Shown piece by piece: positions 6,653-11,953 of a stretch of DNA of 11,953 nucleotides. The stretch lies in the NCBI GenBank assembly GCA_009774235.1, contig VSNJ01000130.1, positions 1 to 11,953 on the forward strand, read 5' to 3'. Numbering within the stretch: the first letter of the stretch is position 1; each line of letters opens with the position of its first letter. This DNA is from Lachnospiraceae bacterium. Lineage in GTDB: Bacteria > Bacillota > Clostridia > Lachnospirales > Lachnospiraceae. The notes beneath the pieces were generated by a model. The model made no database searches. It was not told where the DNA came from and saw nothing but the letters and a program-made list of their open reading frames with translations. Made by a program: the position numbers and the translations under genes.

Positions 6653-7885
6653 ATGATAAAAATATTATTGTTTGGGACAGGAAGCAGTGCAGAAAAAGTC
6701 CTGTTAAATATCAGAAAAGACAAAGCAGAAATTACAGGCTGCCTGGATAATGATAAGAAAAAACAGGGAAGTACATATAATGGGATAAAAGTATATGCAC
6801 CATATGAATTAAAAAAACTGGAATATGACTTTATTATTATTGCTTCTGTCAAATATGGGCTTATTACAGAACAGCTGGCTGGGCTTGGAGCCAGGAAAGG
6901 AAGTATTATCCCATATTTTAAATTCGACCATTCTGAATATAAAAAATACAAAAGTTTTTTATACACTGACGGTATGGTTTATGATGAACTTTATAAAAAA
7001 TATGAAGACCTGGATATTTATGTCCATGAAATGGAATATGCAGTAGCAGATAAATTAAATAAAGGTAAAATACAGCTCCCAGATATTATGTCAATTGATG
7101 ATACGATAGAAAATATTATAAATGGCAGGCTTTCAGTAAGCCGTTATGGCGATGGTGAATTTGACTTAATTTTTGGATATGGGCTTAAGTTCCAGAAATA
7201 TTCAGAACCAATTGGCAGGATGCTTGCAGAAGTTTTAAAAACCCCTGTTAAAAACCATATGGTAGCACTGGCAGATATATATGGTGATGTTTCTTTTTTA
7301 ATAGATAAATATGCAACATTTTTCAGGGAAAGGTTAGTACGTTTAAGAAAAAAACAGTACCAGCTTTTAGATATGGAAAGAAAATATGGTAATGCGTTTA
7401 TTACACGTTTCTATAGTGAAATGAAGGATAAATCAGATGCTAAAAGAAGGTTTCAGAGGATTATGCAGGTATGGGAAGACAGGGATGTAATTATTGTAGA
7501 AGGTGAGTTTACAAGGTTTGGTGTGGGAAACAACCTGTTAAATGAAGCCCGGTCTGTAAGACGTATTTTAACATTAAATGAAAATGCTTTTGGTTATTAT
7601 AAACAGATTTTTGCAAACTGCATACAGGAAAAGAAGGATTCTTTATTTTTATTAGCCTTAGGGCCAGCAGCGACTATATTGGCATATGGTTTAGCAAAAG
7701 AAGGATTCCAGGCTGTTGATATAGGGCATCTGGATATAGAGTATGAGTGGTTTTTAAGGGGAGTTGAAGACCAGAAAGTTGTAATTGAAGGGAAATATAC
7801 AAATGAAGTAGCAGGTGGGAACAGTGTTATAACCCAGTGTAATGATGAAAAATATAAAAGTGAAATTATAAAAAAAATAATTTAA
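6653..7885 (+). CDS. Rossmann-domain / GT-D family glycosyltransferase (DUF1792-like)
   Basis: A 410-residue protein. Residues 2-90 form a small Rossmann-like domain (KILLFGTGSSAEKV at 3-16, then GCLDNDKKKQG). Residues about 150-395 match the GT-D glycosyltransferase family first defined in streptococcal adhesin glycosylation: RYGDGE (164-169, carrying the metal/sugar-nucleotide acidic residues), VEGEFTRFGVGNNLL (282-296), ALGPAATILAYGLAKEG (335-351) and DIGHLDIEYEWF (356-367). It probably adds a hexose to a growing glycan in the cytoplasm. The ATG at 6653 is 17 nt after the previous stop and follows AAGGG (6642-6646). From here the DNA becomes clearly more AT-rich than the upstream genes. 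The acceptor is unknown. The role of the extra Rossmann domain is not established. Confidence 0.8.
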   Translation: MIKILLFGTGSSAEKVLLNIRKDKAEITGCLDNDKKKQGSTYNGIKVYAPYELKKLEYDFIIIASVKYGLITEQLAGLGARKGSIIPYFKFDHSEYKKYKSFLYTDGMVYDELYKKYEDLDIYVHEMEYAVADKLNKGKIQLPDIMSIDDTIENIINGRLSVSRYGDGEFDLIFGYGLKFQKYSEPIGRMLAEVLKTPVKNHMVALADIYGDVSFLIDKYATFFRERLVRLRKKQYQLLDMERKYGNAFITRFYSEMKDKSDAKRRFQRIMQVWEDRDVIIVEGEFTRFGVGNNLLNEARSVRRILTLNENAFGYYKQIFANCIQEKKDSLFLLALGPAATILAYGLAKEGFQAVDIGHLDIEYEWFLRGVEDQKVVIEGKYTNEVAGGNSVITQCNDEKYKSEIIKKII

Positions 7886-7941
7886 TTTATTAAATATAAA
7901 AATATATATTATACTGCCAGTTTTTTGAAAGGAGGCTGTAT

Positions 7942-8871
7942 ATGCCAAGGGTTTCGGTTATTATGCCTTTGTATAATGCAGAAAAATATGTAAAGCAGTC
8001 CATTAATAGTATCTTAAACCAGACTTATACAGATTTTGAACTGGTTATTGTTGATGACCAATCAACAGATAACAGTTATGAAATTGTACAGCAGATACAA
8101 GATAAAAGGATACATTTATTCCAGAATAGTAAAAATCTTGGAATTGCACAGACTAGAAATATTGCATTACAACATGCATCAGGGGAATACATTGCAATAA
8201 TGGATGATGATGACATAGCACCATTATACCGTTTTGAAAAAGAAATCTTATATTTAGACAGCCACAAAGATATTATTGCAGTAGGAGGCCATTGCCGGTA
8301 TATTGATAAAGATGGTAATGACCTTGGTAAACAATGGAATATTTTCACCAATCCAATGTATATAAATGCACATATTATTTTTGATGATCCAATACCAAAT
8401 AGTTCAGGAATGGTACGTAATGAAATTATACAGAAATATAATATACAATACAAAGATAATATGTATGGCACAGAAGATTATAGGTTCTGGGCTGAATGTT
8501 CTGTTTATGGTTTTTTGGGAAATATAAATGAAGTAATGTTATATTGGCGTACTAATTATGAAAATGAAACAGAAAAAGCATTTAAACTTTATAGCCAAGA
8601 AAGAAAAAATGCAATTGCTGGAACACAAAAATATCTGCTAGAAAAGTTAGGTTTCTGTCTGGAGGAAAGTGATATAAACATATTAGTTTCAGTATTTGAA
8701 GAACATGGTTCTGTATCAAGTATTAAAGAAATACAAGAACTATTTTATGCATTACAAAAAATTACGAAACAAGCAAAAGAGATGAAAATGGTTAATGCAA
8801 AAGAGATTGCAATTATGTGCCGGAAACGTTTTGGAGAAAAGACCGGTAAGGCTTTCTTTTTATGGGAATAA
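7942..8871 (+). CDS. Family 2 glycosyltransferase (GT-A)
   Basis: A 309-residue GT2 enzyme. The N-terminal GT-A domain shows VSVIMPLYNAEKYV (4-17), VDDQSTDNS (37-45, nucleotide-binding Asp), NLGIAQTRN (65-73), MDDDD (87-91, the DXD metal site) and TEDYRFW (177-183, catalytic-base ED). The C-terminal 100 residues are helical and charged, without membrane segments, so it is likely a cytosolic, membrane-peripheral sugar transferase rather than a processive synthase. AAGGAGG (7929-7935) is 6 nt before the ATG. A 56-bp AT-rich gap separates it from the preceding gene, with a TATACT (7910-7915) but no credible -35. The sugar and linkage cannot be predicted. Confidence 0.9.
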   Translation: MPRVSVIMPLYNAEKYVKQSINSILNQTYTDFELVIVDDQSTDNSYEIVQQIQDKRIHLFQNSKNLGIAQTRNIALQHASGEYIAIMDDDDIAPLYRFEKEILYLDSHKDIIAVGGHCRYIDKDGNDLGKQWNIFTNPMYINAHIIFDDPIPNSSGMVRNEIIQKYNIQYKDNMYGTEDYRFWAECSVYGFLGNINEVMLYWRTNYENETEKAFKLYSQERKNAIAGTQKYLLEKLGFCLEESDINILVSVFEEHGSVSSIKEIQELFYALQKITKQAKEMKMVNAKEIAIMCRKRFGEKTGKAFFLWE

Positions 8872-8923
8872 TACTAAATATATAAAATATAAGCAAGATA
8901 AATAAAAACTTGGAGGAATTATA

Positions 8924-9340
8924 GTGGATGAAGAATTAGAAAGAATATTTGATTATTATGTGGAAGATTATAAAATACAATTTTTTAGTTATAAAATGAT
9001 GGGGAAATTACTTGAAACAGAAAATATTAAAAACCGTATAGAAATATATAATATAAAAAATTTGTATGTGTATGGAGGGGGATACTTAGGAGTACAGTTG
9101 TATAATGCGGTTAAAGATTTTATATCTGTCAAAGCCATTGTTGATAAAAGTGGCGGCCTTTCAGTTGATGTACAAGGTATAAAATCAATATCATTTGATG
9201 AATTAAAAGAAAATTATACAGATGAGAAGATTATTATAACTCCTGTTAAATATTATAAAGCAATAGAAAAAGATTTAAAACAATTTATTGATAAAAAAAA
9301 TATCTTATTTTTAGGGGAATTTTTAGAAGGAGTAATTTAA
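8924..9340 (+). CDS. Small Rossmann-like protein of unknown function
   Basis: A 138-residue protein starting at GTG 8924, with GGAGG (8912-8916) 7 nt upstream; the nearby ATG at 8928 is out of frame. The first 45 residues are charged and probably helical. Residues about 46-135 have a Rossmann-type pattern: a hydrophobic strand and glycine loop (LYVYGGGYLGVQL, 47-59), a second strand ending in Asp (KAIVDKSG), a VQGIKSISFDEL segment and the strand KIIITPVKYY. The same layout occurs at the N-termini of the proteins encoded at 1634 and 6653. It lacks a catalytic domain, so it may be a partner subunit of the GT4 enzyme that starts 2 nt after its stop, or a sugar-nucleotide sensor. I do not assign a function. 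Confidence 0.65.
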   Translation: MDEELERIFDYYVEDYKIQFFSYKMMGKLLETENIKNRIEIYNIKNLYVYGGGYLGVQLYNAVKDFISVKAIVDKSGGLSVDVQGIKSISFDELKENYTDEKIIITPVKYYKAIEKDLKQFIDKKNILFLGEFLEGVI

Positions 9341-9342
9341 TT

Positions 9343-10455
9343 ATGTTGTTGTATATAGTGTATGTTGGTTTATTTGGTAAACGTGATGTAGGGATTAAAA
9401 AGAAAATTTTAGGACAGGTAGAAAGTTTCAGCAGGAATTTTAAAAGAGTATTTTACACAGTTTATAGTGGACAGATAATGTATCTTATGTCAGAAAATAA
9501 TGTTATAGAACAAGAAATTGCTATTACCAAAAAGGATTGTAATAGAATAATACTAAACTGGATAGATAAATATAACATTTCTAAAACATATATACGGTAT
9601 GACTATGCTGACAAATGGTTTATACAGTTTTTAAAAAAGCAGAAAGAAAAAGGAGTAGTTTCTGTATTAGAATTTCCAACTATTCCATATGATAATGAAT
9701 TATCAAATAAACGGCTTATATCAGAAGATAAGTATTACAGGGAAAAGATGTCCGGGTATATAAACCAGTGCACAACATATTCAAATTATAATGAGGTGTT
9801 TGGAATTCCATGTATACCATTGTTAAATGGTATAGATATTGATAAAAACCCAATGAGGACATGCAGGGAAGCAGACGGCAGTATTGTCCTGCTGGCTGTT
9901 GCATCCATGGAAAAGTGGCATGGATATGAAAGGGTTATAGAAGGAATGGCAGAATACTATAAAGGAAATGGTGAAAGAAATATATTATTTAAACTTGTTG
10001 GTGAAGGTCCCGAAACAGATAAATATAAAAATATGGTTAAAAATTATGGATTGGGACAACATGTTGAATTTTGTGGGAAACTGGAAGGGAAAGAACTGGA
10101 CAGGCAGTATGATGAAGCTGATATTGCAGTGGGAGTATTAGGGGCGTATAAGAAAAATGTTACTTTTCAAGGGGCACCAATTAAAACAAGTGAATATTGT
10201 TCCAGAGGGATTCCATTTATTTATGGATATCATGATACAGGGCTGGAAGGTAATGAATATTATGCACTGGATGTGCCAAATGATGAGAAAGGTATTGATA
10301 TAAATGAGGTAATAAAGTTTTATGGAAGTATAAATTCTTTTCAAACTTGTGCAGAAGAGATGCATTCATCCGCAGTAAAAAGATATACATGGGATGTGAT
10401 ATTAGAACCAGTAGTAAGTTTTTTTGATAAACAGGATTGTTTATGTAATTTATAA
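9343..10455 (+). CDS. Family 4 glycosyltransferase (GT-B)
   Basis: A 370-residue GT-B glycosyltransferase. The C-terminal nucleotide-sugar-binding half is recognisable: NGID (162-165), the strand LLAVASMEKWHGYERVIEG (183-201, equivalent to the family RL..WKG segment), VGEGPE (219-224), VEFCGKLEGKEL (241-252) and APIKTSEYCSRGIPFI (278-293), where Glu284 and its neighbours form the E-x7-E-like donor site. The N-terminal half is divergent, as expected for acceptor recognition. AAGGAG (9327-9332) precedes the ATG by 10 nt, and the gene begins 2 nt after the previous stop, implying coupled translation with the small Rossmann protein. The sugar is unknown. Confidence 0.85.
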   Translation: MLLYIVYVGLFGKRDVGIKKKILGQVESFSRNFKRVFYTVYSGQIMYLMSENNVIEQEIAITKKDCNRIILNWIDKYNISKTYIRYDYADKWFIQFLKKQKEKGVVSVLEFPTIPYDNELSNKRLISEDKYYREKMSGYINQCTTYSNYNEVFGIPCIPLLNGIDIDKNPMRTCREADGSIVLLAVASMEKWHGYERVIEGMAEYYKGNGERNILFKLVGEGPETDKYKNMVKNYGLGQHVEFCGKLEGKELDRQYDEADIAVGVLGAYKKNVTFQGAPIKTSEYCSRGIPFIYGYHDTGLEGNEYYALDVPNDEKGIDINEVIKFYGSINSFQTCAEEMHSSAVKRYTWDVILEPVVSFFDKQDCLCNL

Positions 10456-10494
10456 ATTACAGATACTTTGATTTTAGGGCAGGTGTGCTGGGAA

Positions 10495-11808
10495 ATGAAG
10501 AAAAAATTATTAGATAAAATAAATAACAGGGAAATGAAAGTTGGTGTAATAGGCCTTGGGTATGTCGGGCTTCCGCTTGCAGTTGAAAAAGCAAAGGCAG
10601 GTTTTAAAACAGTTGGTTTTGATATACAGGAAGAGAAAGTAAACCTGGTTAACAATGGTGAAAATTATATAGGTGATGTTGTTGGTTCTGACCTGTCAAG
10701 GCTTGTGGATGAGGGATATTTAATGGCAACAAGTGATTTTTCTTTTATAAAGGGTATGGATTTTATTGCCATATGTGTGCCAACACCACTTGACAGACAC
10801 CAGCAGCCGGACATATCTTTTGTAAAGGATTCAGCAGCAGAAGTTGCCAGGTATCTCACAAAAGATACTATTGTTGTGCTTGAATCAACTACTTACCCTG
10901 GTACAACAAGGGAACTTGTAAAACCAATACTTGAACAGGGTTCAGGACTGGAATGTGGGAAAGATTTTTATCTTGCGTTTTCTCCAGAAAGGGTAGACCC
11001 GGGTAATCTTATTTATAAAACAAAAAATACCCCGAAAGTGGTAGGCGGTATCGGGAAAGATGCAACAGAGACAGCAGCAGCAATGTACAGGGCAGTACTT
11101 GACGGGGAGGTCCTTGAAGTTTCGTCACCGGATGTTGCTGAGATGGAAAAGATACTTGAAAATACATACCGCAATATAAACATTGCACTGGTCAATGAGC
11201 TTGCACAGTTATGCCAGGAGATGGGGATAAATGTATGGGAAGTAATAGATGCAGCAAAGACAAAGCCATACGGTTTCCAGGCTTTCTATCCTGGACCGGG
11301 GCTTGGCGGGCACTGTATCCCGCTTGACCCATATTACTTGTCATGGAAAGCAAGGGAATTTGGGTTCCATACATCCATGATAGAAAGTTCAATGATGATA
11401 AACGATAAAATGCCAGGATATTGTGTAGAACGTGCTGGGAAGATACTGAACCGTATGGGTAAGCCACTGAAAGGTTCAAAGGTGCTTGTGCTTGGGGTTG
11501 CCTATAAACAGGATATTGATGATTACAGGGAGAGTCCTGCCATACGTGTGATAGAAGAGCTGGAAAAGAATTATGCACAAGTAGATTTTTACGACCCATA
11601 TATACATAAATATAAAAAGGATGGCAGGGAAAATACCGGGCTGGATAAAATAGACGGGGAAACAGTTGGGGCATATGACCTGGTAGTAATAACAACAGCC
11701 CATACAGCAGTTGATTACAAAATGGTGCAGGAAAATGCAAAGGCAGTTTTTGATACAAAGAATGTAATGAAAGGTATAGCTGCCAGGGGAAATATAGAGA
11801 TATTGTAG
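10495..11808 (+). CDS. UDP-N-acetylhexosamine 6-dehydrogenase (WbpA/WbpO type)
   Basis: A 437-residue NAD-dependent enzyme that oxidises C6 of UDP-GlcNAc (or UDP-GalNAc/ManNAc) to the uronic acid in two steps. Landmarks are GLGYVGLPL (20-28, NAD loop), VPTPLD (95-100), ESTTYPGTT (130-138), SPER (163-166), FYPGPGLGGHCIPLDP (264-279, catalytic Cys274) and GVAYKQDIDDYRESPA (334-349). The FYPGPGLGGHCIPLDPYYLSWKA block is more like WbpA/WbpO than UDP-glucose dehydrogenases. The longest frame opens at TTG 10468, but ATG 10495, about 9-11 nt after AGGTG (10481-10485), gives the usual KKLLDKINNRE start of this subfamily. The downstream WlbA-like gene supports a 2,3-diamino-uronic acid route. UDP-GlcNAc is the likeliest substrate. 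Confidence 0.9.
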   Translation: MKKKLLDKINNREMKVGVIGLGYVGLPLAVEKAKAGFKTVGFDIQEEKVNLVNNGENYIGDVVGSDLSRLVDEGYLMATSDFSFIKGMDFIAICVPTPLDRHQQPDISFVKDSAAEVARYLTKDTIVVLESTTYPGTTRELVKPILEQGSGLECGKDFYLAFSPERVDPGNLIYKTKNTPKVVGGIGKDATETAAAMYRAVLDGEVLEVSSPDVAEMEKILENTYRNINIALVNELAQLCQEMGINVWEVIDAAKTKPYGFQAFYPGPGLGGHCIPLDPYYLSWKAREFGFHTSMIESSMMINDKMPGYCVERAGKILNRMGKPLKGSKVLVLGVAYKQDIDDYRESPAIRVIEELEKNYAQVDFYDPYIHKYKKDGRENTGLDKIDGETVGAYDLVVITTAHTAVDYKMVQENAKAVFDTKNVMKGIAARGNIEIL

Positions 11809-11849
11809 GCATGGTATAGATAAAAAATAGAGAAATGGGGACATGCATT

Positions 11850-11953
11850 ATGAAATATGCACTAATAGGATGTGGGAGGATTTCTGCAAACCATATAAAA
11901 GCAGCTAAAGACAATAATCTTGAAATAACAGCAGTATGTGATGTCCTCCCTGG
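11850..11953 (+). CDS. Gfo/Idh/MocA oxidoreductase, WlbA/WbpB-like (5' part only)
   Basis: The first 34 residues of a gene cut by the window edge: MKYALIGCGRISANH (1-15), then a strand ending in ITAVCDVLP. This is the dinucleotide-binding beta-alpha-beta unit of the Gfo/Idh/MocA family, and the GCGRIS..H pattern is typical of UDP-N-acetylglucosaminuronate 3-dehydrogenases (WlbA/WbpB). Its place right after a WbpA-type dehydrogenase supports that: the product of one is the substrate of the other. ATG 11850 is preferred over in-frame ATG 11835 because GGGG (11837-11840) sits about 9 nt upstream and the protein begins as in the family. The remaining steps (an aminotransferase and acetyltransferase) would be expected beyond the window. 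Confidence 0.7.
   Translation, partial: MKYALIGCGRISANHIKAAKDNNLEITAVCDVLP

Noticed and set aside
7886..7941. Possible internal promoter with TATACT at 7910-7915
   Set aside because: The hexamer at the right -35 spacing (TTATTA, 7887-7892) matches only 3 of 6, and the gap is AT-rich enough to give such matches by chance.
8872..8923. 52-bp AT-rich gap checked for a terminator or promoter
   Set aside because: No hairpin with a U tract and no -35/-10 pair is seen; only the ribosome site at 8912-8916 is recognisable.
10468..10494. TTG start extending the dehydrogenase by nine codons
   Set aside because: ATG 10495 has a ribosome site at suitable distance and gives the normal family N-terminus.
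11192..11914. 240-codon open frame on the minus strand
   Set aside because: It is the antisense shadow of the WbpA-type dehydrogenase, with no ribosome site or family resemblance.
1..11953. CRISPR arrays, tRNA or rRNA genes, insertion sequences
   Set aside because: No regularly spaced direct repeats, no tRNA or rRNA signatures and no transposase-like frames were seen on either strand.

Overview
The window reads as part of a large surface-polysaccharide (capsule or teichoic-acid-like glycopolymer) locus from a low-GC Gram-positive bacterium. A gut-type Clostridia member such as Lachnospiraceae is my best guess. The evidence is strong AGGAGG ribosome sites before most genes, a textbook sigma-A promoter, TagB/TagF-type and TagD-type teichoic acid proteins, and GT-D and GT2/GT4 glycosyltransferases. 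The species cannot be read from the sequence. Ten genes (the last one cut by the window edge) all lie on the + strand with short gaps or overlaps and no terminator between them, so they look like one transcription unit of more than 11.5 kb.

Region 1 (1-387) is non-coding and is the most striking part. Two 22-bp inverted repeats (65-86 and 237-258, 21 of 22 positions matching) enclose 150 bp. Inside lies a perfect consensus promoter, TTGACA-17 bp-TATAAT, which in this copy points left, away from the operon. A leftward intrinsic terminator (33-57) sits directly downstream of it. This is the architecture of an invertible, phase-variable promoter caught in the OFF orientation. Inversion would place the promoter at 189-217 facing the operon. 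No recombinase gene lies in the window.

Region 2 (388-6635, relatively GC-rich) encodes a CDP-glycerol-glycerophosphotransferase-like transferase, an unusual Rossmann/alkaline-phosphatase-superfamily protein, a class I methyltransferase, a HisC-like PLP aminotransferase, and a fusion of a TagD-like cytidylyltransferase with a Gfo/Idh/MocA oxidoreductase. Together they look like a pathway that makes a CDP-activated, possibly amino- and methyl-bearing, small alcohol or polyol and transfers it through a phosphodiester onto a surface glycan. I do not recognise this exact set as a described pathway.

Region 3 (6653-10455, markedly AT-rich) holds the glycan assembly genes: a Rossmann/GT-D protein, a GT2 glycosyltransferase, a small Rossmann protein and a GT4 glycosyltransferase. 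The base composition shift suggests a separate origin.

Region 4 (10495 to the end) starts a nucleotide-sugar module: a WbpA-type UDP-N-acetylhexosamine 6-dehydrogenase followed by the first 104 bases of a WlbA/WbpB-like oxidoreductase. This pair is typical of 2,3-diamino-2,3-dideoxy-uronic acid synthesis. Several gene starts were revised from the longest possible reading frame using ribosome-site spacing: 1634, 4250, 5334 (GTG) and 10495.
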